A stretch of DNA of 7,495 nt from Phenylobacterium sp. (GCA_028698405.1 JAQVDF010000078.1:1-7495), one strand, 5' to 3'; shown: positions 1 to 5,986, counted from the first letter of the stretch. Notes: generated by a model not told the origin, from the letters alone. Program-made: numbers and translations.

Positions 1-449
1 TGCTGGGCCGCCAGTTCGTCCACGCGCCTGCGCCGGAGAATCTGACCGCGCTGCTCGCGGCCGCAGACATTTACACCGAGCCGTTCAGGGCGGGCGACGG
101 CGAGGCCGCCCAGGCGGCGATCGCCGTCGGTGCGGCGGTGCTGACCCTCGGCGAGCCGGGAGACGCGGCCGCCTTCGTTCCGGAGGCTCATCGGGCCGCC
201 GATGCGGACGACTACTTCGCGCGGCTCGAAGCGCTGGCGACGGACGCCGGCCTGCGCCGAGCCTGGGCGGCGGACCAGCACGTCCTCGCCGCCCGCCGCG
301 GCGATCCCGACGCCTTCGCGGCCGAGCTGAACGCGATGATCCGGCTCGCCTACAAGCGCTGCCGCGCCCGCCACCCCTCTTCGCTCGAGGGCCTCCTCGA
401 CCTTCCCCCGCAGAGCCTCGCCGCGCTGCGGCCCCAGGGGCGCGCGTAA
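1..449 (+). CDS. Glycosyltransferase-like protein, C-terminal part (5' truncated by window edge)
   Basis: The reading frame is open from base 3 to the TAA ending at 449, giving 148 residues with no start in the window, so the gene begins upstream. The segment ADIYTEPFRAGDG (about residues 22-34), followed by an alanine-rich helix, AVLTLGEPGD and a terminal stretch with D-DYF--L-AL--D---R, is laid out like the donor-binding half of GT-B fold (group 1-type) glycosyltransferases. There the 'aDvylnPfr-G-g' loop precedes 'G-PVvt---gd' and a C-terminal helix bundle. The final 45 residues (RLAYKRCRAR onward) look like a variable tail. The conserved E of the GT4 EX7E motif is not clearly seen, so family membership is inference from layout only. 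The gene converges on the amidotransferase gene. A GTG at 138 could be read as a start, but the conserved pattern continues upstream of it. Confidence 0.6.
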   Translation, partial: LGRQFVHAPAPENLTALLAAADIYTEPFRAGDGEAAQAAIAVGAAVLTLGEPGDAAAFVPEAHRAADADDYFARLEALATDAGLRRAWAADQHVLAARRGDPDAFAAELNAMIRLAYKRCRARHPSSLEGLLDLPPQSLAALRPQGRA

Positions 450-458
450 CGACGCGCT

Positions 459-489
459 CCTACCTCCCCCGCTTCGCAAGGGAGGTAGG
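459..489. repeat. Inverted repeat between convergent genes
   Basis: CCTACCTCCC (459-468) is the exact reverse complement of GGGAGGTAGG (480-489), with an 11-base loop containing GCTTCG. It fills the 50-base gap between two convergent stop codons, so it could end transcription from both sides. No T-run follows on either strand, so it is not a canonical intrinsic terminator. From memory, similar 'CTCCCCC-GCTTCGC-GGGGGAG' palindromes recur between genes in Caulobacterales genomes, which makes a dispersed REP-like element an alternative. Confidence 0.6.
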
Positions 490-499
490 GGAGACCAGA

Positions 500-1195
500 C
501 TACCCCCGCTCCAGGAACCGCCTGATCCAATCCGCCAGGCGCGCACGGTCGTCGGGGGCGTCGAGGCTCTCGATGGCCTGGACGGCATGTTCTTCGGCGA
601 TGCGGGTTGCGCGGCGGCTATCGACGAGGGCCTTGGCGTAGGCGGGTTCGAACTCAGGGTGGAGCTGGATCGAGATCGCCGGCTGGTCGGTCCAGGCGAG
701 CATGCCCACGGGGCAGAAGTCGCTGCCGGCGACGACCACCGCGCCGGGCGGCGGCTCGACCACCTGGTCCTGGTGGGAGGCCGGCGCGCGGAACTCGCCC
801 ACCGCGTCCATCCACGGCTGCGGCGCGCGCACGACGTAGCTGTGCAGGCCTATCCCCCAGCCGCGTTCCGACTTCTCGACCCGGCCATCGAACGCCTCGG
901 CCATGATCTGGTGGCCGAAGCAGACGCCGACCAGCGCCGCCTGCCCCCTGGCCGCGCGCAGGAAATCCTTGAGCCCGGCGATCCAGGCCGCGTCCTCGTA
1001 GGCGCTGGCCGGCGAGCCGGTGATCACATAGGCGTCGCAGGTCTGCGGATGGGCCGGCAGCTGACCGGCGGCCGCGTCGAAGTCGGCGTAGTCGTAGCCC
1101 GGCCCCAGCAGCCGGCGGAACATCTGAGGGTAGTCGCCGAACGTCGCGTCCAGGCCCGTGGGCGGCGCACCGGTCTCCAGGATGCCGAGCCTCAA
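500..1195 (-). CDS. Class I glutamine amidotransferase (GMP synthase-like domain protein)
   Basis: This 231-residue protein is a stand-alone triad-type (class I) glutamine amidotransferase domain, which releases ammonia from glutamine. The nucleophile is C92 in the elbow GVCFGHQIMA. The His/Glu pair is H179 and E181 in QLHPEFEP. YVITGSPASAYED (57-69) matches the oxyanion-side ITGS loop, and HQDQV (141-145) is the usual conserved site ahead of the His-Glu motif. No synthase domain is attached. The acceptor is unknown, and a peptidase-like or gamma-glutamyl hydrolase activity is possible. The start chosen is TTG at 1195-1193, which overlaps the TGA of the CCA gene. AGGGG lies 8 bases upstream, and conserved sequence (RLGILETG) begins right after it. 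The frame stays open back to 1405, but that part lies inside the CCA gene and has low-complexity shadow character. It is the last gene of the operon. Confidence 0.9.
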   Translation of the reverse strand: MRLGILETGAPPTGLDATFGDYPQMFRRLLGPGYDYADFDAAAGQLPAHPQTCDAYVITGSPASAYEDAAWIAGLKDFLRAARGQAALVGVCFGHQIMAEAFDGRVEKSERGWGIGLHSYVVRAPQPWMDAVGEFRAPASHQDQVVEPPPGAVVVAGSDFCPVGMLAWTDQPAISIQLHPEFEPAYAKALVDSRRATRIAEEHAVQAIESLDAPDDRARLADWIRRFLERG

Positions 1196-2442
1196 TAGAC
1201 CATCCCCTGGGCCACCGCCTTCAGCTTCTCGATGGCGGCCAGCTTGTCGTCGATGAAGTCGTGGTCGATCCACCAGGCCTCGACCTCCTTCAGCACCTGG
1301 CCGACGAGGGGCCCGCGCGGCACGCCGGCCCGCACAACCTCGTCGCCGTTCAGCGGGAAGGGCGGCGGCGACCAGCCCTCGCCGAGCGCGATCAGCCCGC
1401 GCCACTGGGCCGCCGCGGCCGTGCTGGTGGACGAGGCCCAGGCGAGCTTGACCCGGTCGCGGAAGGTCTGCTGGCCGAGGGCGTAGACCGACCTGCGTGT
1501 CTCGCGGGCGCTCATCCAGCTCTTGATCGGCGGCTCCTTGCCGAACGCGGCGGCGATCCGGTCACGCTGCTCGTTGGACAGCCTGAGACGCTCGGCGAGC
1601 GCCGGGGCGATCTGCGGATCGTCCGGCATCAAGGCCGCCAGGCGCAACACCGCGTCGGTCTCGAACAGCTGCTCGCTCTCGATCTCCACCAGCGCCTCGA
1701 AGCGGCCGAGACCGGCCGCCTCCGGCAGGGCGACGCCCAGCACGCCGGTCTGGGCCATCAGCCGGACGGCCCGGCGCGGGTCGTCAGCAGCCAGCAGCTT
1801 GAGCAGCTCGGCGGAGATGCGCTCGGCCGCCAGGTTGGCGATCGCCGCCTTGTGCTCGGCGCAGGCGGCCAGGGCCTCCCCGTCCGGCTCGCCGCGGCCG
1901 AACGAGGCGTAGAAGCGGAAGAAGCGCAGGATACGCAGATGATCCTCGAGGATCCGGCGCACCGGCTCGCCCACGAACACGATGCGGCCGGCGCGGGCGT
2001 CGTCCACCCCGCGGCCGGAGGAGTCGAACACCTCGCCGTCGCGCTTGGCGTAGAGGGCGTTGAGAGTGAAGTCGCGCCGCTCGGCGTCCTCCATCCAGTC
2101 CGTGGTGAAGGCCACCACCGCCCGTCGCCCGTCCGTCGAGACGTCGCGCCGCAGGGTGGTGATCTCGAACGGCTTGCCGCCGCTGACCGCGGTCACGGTG
2201 CCGTGCTCCACGCCGGTCGGAATCGCCTTCAGGCCCGCCGCCTTCAGCGCCTCGATCACCTGGTCGGGCGTGAGCGTGGTGGCGATATCCACGTCGTTGA
2301 CCGGCCGGCCGAGCAGCGCGTCGCGCACGCAGCCGCCGACGAAACGGGCGCAGTCGGGGCCGCCCTTGGCCTCCAGCGCGTCGAACACCGCCATGGTCTC
2401 CTTGGCGGTCATCCAGGCGGCGGGGCCGATGCGTTTGGTCAT
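1192..2442 (-). CDS. cca: CCA tRNA nucleotidyltransferase (class II)
   Basis: This cytoplasmic enzyme adds or repairs the 3'-terminal CCA of tRNAs from CTP and ATP without a nucleic acid template. It has 416 residues. The N-terminal polymerase-beta-like head shows the GGCVRDALLGRP motif (36-47), the metal-binding pair D50 and D52 in NDVDIATT, and a third acidic residue at E93 in FEITTLRRD. The template-mimicking motif is usually EDxxR, and here EDHLR spans 166-170 followed by ILRFFRFYASFG. ERRDFTLNALY (121-131) is the nucleotide-site motif. The rest is the alpha-helical body and tail found in class II enzymes. The ATG at 2442 overlaps the DUF6111 stop as ATGA, giving coupling. A poly(A) polymerase I (pcnB) is a sequence relative, but the short body without a basic tail fits the CCA enzyme. 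No HD phosphohydrolase domain is visible. Confidence 0.95.
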   Translation of the reverse strand: MTKRIGPAAWMTAKETMAVFDALEAKGGPDCARFVGGCVRDALLGRPVNDVDIATTLTPDQVIEALKAAGLKAIPTGVEHGTVTAVSGGKPFEITTLRRDVSTDGRRAVVAFTTDWMEDAERRDFTLNALYAKRDGEVFDSSGRGVDDARAGRIVFVGEPVRRILEDHLRILRFFRFYASFGRGEPDGEALAACAEHKAAIANLAAERISAELLKLLAADDPRRAVRLMAQTGVLGVALPEAAGLGRFEALVEIESEQLFETDAVLRLAALMPDDPQIAPALAERLRLSNEQRDRIAAAFGKEPPIKSWMSARETRRSVYALGQQTFRDRVKLAWASSTSTAAAAQWRGLIALGEGWSPPPFPLNGDEVVRAGVPRGPLVGQVLKEVEAWWIDHDFIDDKLAAIEKLKAVAQGMVY

Positions 2443-2720
2443 GGCGTCTTGGAACTCGGCTTGGGCTCGTAGTGGCCGGGAACGACCCGGCCGTCGGGAA
2501 GCGTCTGGGCCGGTACATACCGCCCGTCCGCCTCCTCGTCATGGAACAAGGGGAGGATCAGCATCGATGCGGCGACCAGCACGGCGGCGGCGGCCACCAG
2601 CCAGGCCCAGGGCGTCTCGCCCATCGCCCGGCCGTTGCGCCTGGCCCATTCGCGCCAGACGAACCAGATCACGAACGGCGTGGCGACCAGCGCCGCGCGG
2701 ATCAGGAGGACCCTAAGCAA
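2439..2720 (-). CDS. DUF6111-type small membrane protein
   Basis: This 93-residue protein of unknown function has two predicted membrane segments. The first spans roughly residues 3-23 (LLIRAALVATPFVIWFVW). The second spans roughly 41-60 (LVAAAAVLVAASMLILPL). A short basic loop (REWARRNGR) lies between them. The tail carries a 'GRYVPAQTLPDGRVVPGHYEP' -type pattern characteristic of the alphaproteobacterial family I recall as DUF6111, commonly next to CCA and Nudix genes. The start is TTG at 2720-2718 because no ATG or GTG lies suitably upstream of the first membrane segment and the family begins with this Arg-Val-Leu-Leu stretch. The gene overlaps the end of the Nudix gene by 8 bases and the CCA gene by 4, which suggests coupled translation. 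By the positive-inside rule the loop would be cytoplasmic, with both ends outside. That topology is inference. Confidence 0.85.
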   Translation of the reverse strand: MLRVLLIRAALVATPFVIWFVWREWARRNGRAMGETPWAWLVAAAAVLVAASMLILPLFHDEEADGRYVPAQTLPDGRVVPGHYEPKPSSKTP

Positions 2721-3345
2721 GCGCGGCCCCGTAGAGCCGGTCGTACAGCGCCCGCAGCATGCCGGCGGTGGCGCCCCAGATGTACTGGTCCTGGTGGGTC
2801 ATGGCGTAGAACCGCCGCTTGACGCCGGTGGGCAGCTCGCGCTCGTGCTCCTCGTAGTTGGACGGGTCCATCAGGAAGCCGAAGGGGGTCTCGAAGATGT
2901 GCGCCACCTCGTCCGGATTGGGCCGCAGGGAAAAGCCCTCGGCGATGAAGCCGACCACTGGGGTCACCAGATAGCCGGTGCCGGTCCGGTAGGGTGTGGA
3001 GAGACCGGCCAGGGAGACGTAGCCCGGATTGAGCCCGACCTCTTCCTCGGCCTCGCGCAGGGCCGCCTGCCAGACGGTCTCGCCCGGATCGAGCCGGCCG
3101 CCGGGGAACGCGACCTGGCCGGTGTGTCGGCGCAGCGTTTCGCTGCGACGGGTCAGCAGGACCGACAGCCCCTCCTCCCGCTCGATCAGCCCGACGAGCA
3201 CCGCGGCGGGGGTCAGCGGGGCCTGCGGCTCCTCCGGGAAGGGATCTCCGGCGATCACGCCGCTGGCCGGGGCGCGGTCATCGAGGGGGTCGAGGTGGCG
3301 CGCGATCCAGGCCCGCAGCTGGGCGGGCGGTGCGGTAGGGCTCAC
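2713..3345 (-). CDS. Nudix hydrolase, CoA pyrophosphatase (NudL/UPF0035 type)
   Basis: This 210-residue Nudix hydrolase probably cleaves coenzyme A and its derivatives to 3',5'-ADP and 4'-phosphopantetheine. The full Nudix box is present: G83, then E89, then R97-E98-A-E-E101-E102-V-G104-L105, fitting GX5EX7REUXEEXGU. The stretch LLTRRSETLRRHTGQVAFPGG (63-83) just before it is the UPF0035 signature that marks the CoA-specific branch (E. coli NudL/YeaB, human NUDT7/8). The protein is slightly longer than E. coli NudL, with extra N-terminal residues. The GTG at 3345-3343 is chosen as start because it overlaps the DUF1285 TGA (GTGA). The frame remains open upstream to 3807 but is there the shadow of the DUF1285 gene. 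The substrate is family inference; the box is seen directly. Confidence 0.92.
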   Translation of the reverse strand: MSPTAPPAQLRAWIARHLDPLDDRAPASGVIAGDPFPEEPQAPLTPAAVLVGLIEREEGLSVLLTRRSETLRRHTGQVAFPGGRLDPGETVWQAALREAEEEVGLNPGYVSLAGLSTPYRTGTGYLVTPVVGFIAEGFSLRPNPDEVAHIFETPFGFLMDPSNYEEHERELPTGVKRRFYAMTHQDQYIWGATAGMLRALYDRLYGAALA

Positions 3346-3926
3346 GGCGGCAGGGACCCGACTTCGAACCGCGCCCCGTTGGAGGCGACTACGTATCGGT
3401 CGCCCTCCGGCTCGGCCATCTCCACCAGGTCGTAGAACACCGGGCGGTTGATCAGGGCCTCGAGCCCGCGGCGGACGTGGATGTAGGGCCGCGGCTCGCC
3501 CGTCGCCGGGTCGATCTCGACGCGGATCGGGTTGTCGGGGCCGGCCTCGACCTCGTCGCCGACATTGGTGGTGAAGCGCAGGGCCTCGCCGACCCGCGCG
3601 ACGGCCACGGCGACGAAGGGCGCGTCCTCGACGCGGATCTTCATCTTCTCGACCGGCGTGACCAGCCAGTAGCCGTCGGGATCCTTGCGCAGCACGGTCG
3701 AGAACAGCCGCACAAGCGCCTCGCGGCTGATGATCGCGCCTTCGTGCACCCAGGCGCCGTCCCGGCGGATGACGATGTCGACCTCGCCGGAGTGGGCAGG
3801 GTTCCACAGATGCACCGGCGGCAGGCCGCGCTTCTTGGGCGCGGCGTCCTGGGGCGCCGCGTCCTGGGCCGCCTTCGCGGCCGCGACGACGCCTTCAAGG
3901 CCGGCTCGGGATTCGGCTTCCGCCAT
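3342..3926 (-). CDS. DUF1285 domain-containing protein
   Basis: This 194-residue soluble protein has the DUF1285 pattern. After a low-complexity Ala/Gln-rich N-terminus (about 10-32), the sequence LPPVHLWNPAHSGEVDIVIRRDGAWVHEG starts at residue 35 and the domain continues with REALVRLFSTVLR, DGYWLVTPVEKMKIRVEDAPFV and a C-terminal INRPVFYDLVEMA. Crystal structures from structural genomics exist for this family, but no biochemical role is established that I know of. In Alphaproteobacteria it commonly sits beside the Nudix and CCA genes, as here. The ATG at 3926 is taken as start. It has only a weak AGGG close upstream, and 31 bases separate it from the GNAT stop. The N-terminal linker holds a near-perfect 15-base tandem duplication encoding QDAAP twice. 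No signal peptide or membrane segment is seen. Confidence 0.9.
   Translation of the reverse strand: MAEAESRAGLEGVVAAAKAAQDAAPQDAAPKKRGLPPVHLWNPAHSGEVDIVIRRDGAWVHEGAIISREALVRLFSTVLRKDPDGYWLVTPVEKMKIRVEDAPFVAVAVARVGEALRFTTNVGDEVEAGPDNPIRVEIDPATGEPRPYIHVRRGLEALINRPVFYDLVEMAEPEGDRYVVASNGARFEVGSLPP
3839..3868. repeat. Two-copy 15-bp tandem repeat inside the DUF1285 gene
   Basis: Units 3839-3853 and 3854-3868 match at 14 of 15 positions (the difference is at the fifth base). In the DUF1285 frame each unit encodes QDAAP, so the duplication lengthens the linker by five residues without shifting the frame. It looks like a replication-slippage event in a low-constraint linker. Confidence 0.7.
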
Positions 3927-3957
3927 GCACCCTAGGTAGGCCGCGGCGGGCTTGGCC

Positions 3958-4461
3958 TCAAGCCGGGCGGACCGGACCTTCGAGCGGCGGGGCGTCGAAA
4001 TCGAGCGGCTTGGCCAGCACCCGACGCCTATCGACGGGCCCCGGCAGCTCGACTCCGGCCGCCGCAGCGGCCGAGAAGCCGACCCGCGCATAGTAGGGCT
4101 CGTCGCCCACCAGCACCACCGCCACATAGCCCGCGCGCCGGGCCGCCTCGCAGGCTCGCTCCAGGAGGGCGATGCCGAAGCCGGCGCCCCGCAGTTCGCT
4201 CTCGACGGCCAGCGGGCCCAGGAAGGCCACCGGCGCATCCCCCACCCGCACGCGCCACTGGCGCACCACCCCGACGAGGCGGTCGCCCAGGAAGGCGCAG
4301 AAGGAAAGGTCGGGCTGGTAGTCGGCGAACTCGCGCACGCGCTCGGACACCTTCACGAACCGGCCGGGCCCGAAGGCGCGCTCGATCAGCGCCTCCGCGG
4401 CGGGACGGTCCTGCGCGCGCTCCGGCAGGATGACGAGTTGGGTTTGCGGCTGGAGGGTCAT
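3958..4461 (-). CDS. GNAT family N-acetyltransferase (YhbS-like)
   Basis: This 167-residue acetyl-CoA-dependent N-acetyltransferase has an unknown acceptor. The acetyl-CoA binding motif A is clear: LGPLAVESELRGAGFG (81-96), with the R/Q-x-x-G-x-G/A core at R91, G94 and G96. It is followed by the helix ALLERACEAARRAG. The strand and loop VVLVGDEPYYARVGF (115-129) is the pattern of the COG3153/YhbS group, where YY--(F/V)GF lies near the active site. The ATG at 4461 is chosen because the conserved N-terminal strand (LVILPERAQDRPAAEALIERAF) begins soon after, and the sequence upstream in frame is low complexity. No clear Shine-Dalgarno sequence precedes it, which is odd for the first gene of an operon. 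It leads the six-gene minus-strand set, 31 bases before DUF1285, and may be only loosely linked to the genes downstream. Confidence 0.88.
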   Translation of the reverse strand: MTLQPQTQLVILPERAQDRPAAEALIERAFGPGRFVKVSERVREFADYQPDLSFCAFLGDRLVGVVRQWRVRVGDAPVAFLGPLAVESELRGAGFGIALLERACEAARRAGYVAVVLVGDEPYYARVGFSAAAAAGVELPGPVDRRRVLAKPLDFDAPPLEGPVRPA

Positions 4462-4513
4462 CGGCGATGGGCGGAACGACGAAAGGGGTGAAGCGGTCCC
4501 GCCGCCGCGTTCA

Positions 4514-4582
4514 CTAGGCGCGGCGAGTACGGGAGATTTGCGGCCCCGGCGTGGGCCGGGCGAAGCGGCCTCGTCGCAGCAT
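4514..4582 (-). CDS. Possible 22-codon leader peptide ORF ahead of the GNAT operon
   Basis: An ATG at 4582-4580 opens a 22-codon frame ending in TAG (4516-4514). It has a good purine-rich site, GGAAAGGG, 6 bases before the ATG. The site lies just downstream of where transcription would begin from the candidate promoter at 4611-4639. The peptide is Arg-rich (seven Arg, beginning MLRRGRFAR). The frame differs from that of the GNAT gene, whose ATG is 52 bases after the stop. Nothing is recognised in it. It could be a chance ORF in GC-rich DNA. The case rests only on the site and its position. Confidence 0.22.
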   Translation of the reverse strand: MLRRGRFARPTPGPQISRTRRA

Positions 4583-4610
4583 GGGCGGCCCTTTCCGATA
4601 ACGGGCGAGG

Positions 4611-4639
4611 GCAATAGGGGCGCGGGGGCGCCCCGTCAA
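4611..4639 (-). promoter_or_regulatory. Candidate housekeeping-sigma promoter for the minus-strand operon
   Basis: Read on the minus strand, TTGACG (4639-4634) and TATTGC (4616-4611) are separated by exactly 17 bases. The -35 box matches five of six bases of TTGACA and the TTGACG form preferred in Caulobacter. The -10 box is weak. Transcription would start near 4604, leaving a leader of about 140 bases before the GNAT ATG. The spacer contains the perfect palindrome GGGGCGCCCC (4625-4634). Confidence 0.4.
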
Positions 4640-4650
4640 CGGCGCCGTTG
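4637..4650. promoter_or_regulatory. 14-bp perfect palindrome overlapping the -35 box (candidate operator)
   Basis: CAACGGCGCCGTTG is fully self-complementary and shares three bases with the candidate -35 hexamer of the minus-strand promoter. It lies in the divergent gap between the GNAT operon and the MFS gene, a natural site for a dimeric repressor acting on one or both. No regulator gene is adjacent in the window. Confidence 0.35.
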
Positions 4651-4686
4651 CCGCGGGCCGCGGCTCAGGCCAAGTTGCGCGCGCTC

Positions 4687-5943
4687 ATGTCCGAGGCCGC
4701 CAAAGACGACGTCGTCCCCTCCGCCCGCGCCCTGCTGCAGGAGCGTGACTACCTGTTGTTCTGGGGCTCGCGGTTCGCAGGCGGGCTGGCGGCGCAGATC
4801 CAGAGCGTCGCCATCGGCTGGCACATCTACGAGCTGGCCCGCCGGACGATGAACGTCGCCGAGGCGGCCTTCGTGGTCGGCATGGTGGGGCTGGTGGCCT
4901 TCATTCCGGTGTTCCTGCTGACCCTGCCGGCGGGCGAGACCGTCGACCGCTACGACCGCCGCAAGGTCATGATGGGCTGTTATTCGGCCGAGCTGGTCAC
5001 CGTAGCGGTGCTGGTCTGGGCCACCGCCACCGGCGCGGCCAGCGTCACCCTGATCCTCTGTGTCGCCGCCGCGTTCGGGGCCGCCCGGGCGTTCATGGCG
5101 CCGGCCGGGACGGCGTTGGGGCCGATGCTGGTGCCGCGCCTGCTGCTGCCGCGGGCGATCGCCTGGAACTCGCTGGCGTTCCAGACCGCCTCGATCGCCG
5201 GCCCTGCGGTCGGCGGCCTGCTCCTGGCCCGCTCCACGACGCTGGCCTACGCCACTGCGCTCTGCCTCTACGCCACCGCCGCGCTGCTGGTCTTCCTGAT
5301 CCGCCGCGACACGCGCCCGCAGGTCCAGCCGGGCTCGCGCCTGGCTCTGGTCAAGGAGGGGCTGGCCTACGTCTGGAACCAGAAGATCGTGCTCGGCGCG
5401 ATCTCTCTCGACCTGTTCGCGGTGCTGCTGGGCGGGGCGACGGCGCTGCTGCCGGTGTTCGCCCGCGACGTGCTGCACGTGGGCGAGGAAGGCTTCGGCA
5501 TCCTGCGGGCGGGCCCGGCCATGGGGGCGACCGTGGTGGCTCTGTTCCTCGCCGCCAATCCGATCCGCAGCAAGGCGGGCATGTTCATGTTCGTCGGTGT
5601 TGCGGTGTTCGGCGCCGCCACCGTGGTGTTCGACCTGTCCAAGTCGCTGTGGCTGTCGGTGGCCGCGCTGGCGGTGCTCGGCGGCGCCGACATGCTGAGC
5701 GTCTACATCCGCCAGACGCTGGTGCAGCTCGTCACGCCCGACAACATGCGTGGTCGGGTGGCGGCGGTCTCGACCCTGTTCATCGGCGCGTCCAACGAAC
5801 TGGGCGAGTTCGAGAGCGGCGTGGTCGCCCGCCTGCTGGGTCCGGTGGGCGCGGCCGTGTTCGGCGGAACCGGGGCGATGTTCGTCACCGCGCTATGGGC
5901 GAAACTGTTTCCCGCCTTGCGCAAGGCGGACCGCCTCGAATAA
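4687..5943 (+). CDS. MFS transporter, enterobactin-exporter (EntS)-like family
   Basis: This 418-residue inner-membrane protein has about ten to twelve hydrophobic segments and no signal peptide. Its N-terminal half (YLLFWGSRFAGGLAAQIQSVAIGWHIYEL, 22-50) and the cytoplasmic loop between helices 2 and 3 (LPAGETVDRYDRRKVMM, 80-96, motif A variant with D87, R88, R91 and R92) match the EntS/MFS_3-type proton-driven exporters. The second half carries TPDNMRGRVAAVSTLF (350-365), also typical of that group. The substrate cannot be told from sequence. Start choice: the ATG at 4687 precedes the conserved N-terminus but has no good ribosome site. An in-frame TTG at 4675 has AGG 5 bases upstream and would add four residues; a further TTG at 4648 lies inside the palindrome. 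The gene is divergent from the GNAT operon and ends 53 bases before the dehydrogenase on the same strand. Confidence 0.88.
   Translation: MSEAAKDDVVPSARALLQERDYLLFWGSRFAGGLAAQIQSVAIGWHIYELARRTMNVAEAAFVVGMVGLVAFIPVFLLTLPAGETVDRYDRRKVMMGCYSAELVTVAVLVWATATGAASVTLILCVAAAFGAARAFMAPAGTALGPMLVPRLLLPRAIAWNSLAFQTASIAGPAVGGLLLARSTTLAYATALCLYATAALLVFLIRRDTRPQVQPGSRLALVKEGLAYVWNQKIVLGAISLDLFAVLLGGATALLPVFARDVLHVGEEGFGILRAGPAMGATVVALFLAANPIRSKAGMFMFVGVAVFGAATVVFDLSKSLWLSVAALAVLGGADMLSVYIRQTLVQLVTPDNMRGRVAAVSTLFIGASNELGEFESGVVARLLGPVGAAVFGGTGAMFVTALWAKLFPALRKADRLE
5912..5929. promoter_or_regulatory. 18-bp perfect palindrome at the 3' end of the MFS gene
   Basis: CCGCCTTGC (5912-5920) is the exact reverse complement of GCAAGGCGG (5921-5929). 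It encodes part of ALRKADR near the transporter C-terminus and lies 67 bases before the dehydrogenase start. As RNA it would form a 7-bp stem with a GCGC loop. No T-run follows, so a terminator is unlikely; an operator or a stabilising hairpin is possible. Confidence 0.35.
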
Positions 5944-5972
5944 CTGTTCGCCATATTCAAATTCATAGGGAG

Positions 5973-5986
5973 CCCTCGTACGAGGG
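5973..5986. promoter_or_regulatory. 14-bp perfect palindrome containing the dehydrogenase ribosome binding site
   Basis: CCCTCGTACGAGGG is fully self-complementary. Its right arm, GAGGG at 5982-5986, is the only plausible Shine-Dalgarno sequence for the ATG at 5997, 10 bases away. As RNA it can fold into a 5-bp stem closing a GUAC loop that hides the site. As DNA it could be an operator for a dimeric regulator in the 53-base gap. Confidence 0.45.

Noticed and set aside
1196..1405. N-terminal extension of the amidotransferase frame
   Set aside because: It lies wholly inside the CCA gene in another frame, and the amidotransferase fold starts right after the TTG at 1195.
1261..2472. 403-codon plus-strand open frame opposite the CCA gene
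   Set aside because: The translation is low-complexity Arg/Gly/Ala/His-rich, matches no family I know, and lies exactly opposite a gene with all class II CCA motifs. Long antisense frames are expected at this GC content.
3346..3807. N-terminal extension of the Nudix frame
   Set aside because: This part is an Arg/Pro-rich shadow of the DUF1285 coding region. The GTG at 3345 coupled to the DUF1285 stop explains the gene fully.
4545..4560. Small hairpin CCCGGC-GTGG-GCCGGG in the GNAT leader
   Set aside because: A 6-bp GC-only stem is expected often in such DNA, and no T-run or alternative partner was found to make an attenuator.
4636..5478. 280-codon minus-strand open frame opposite the MFS gene
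   Set aside because: It is Gln/Arg/His-rich with no domain pattern, is antisense to clear transporter sequence, and has no ribosome site.
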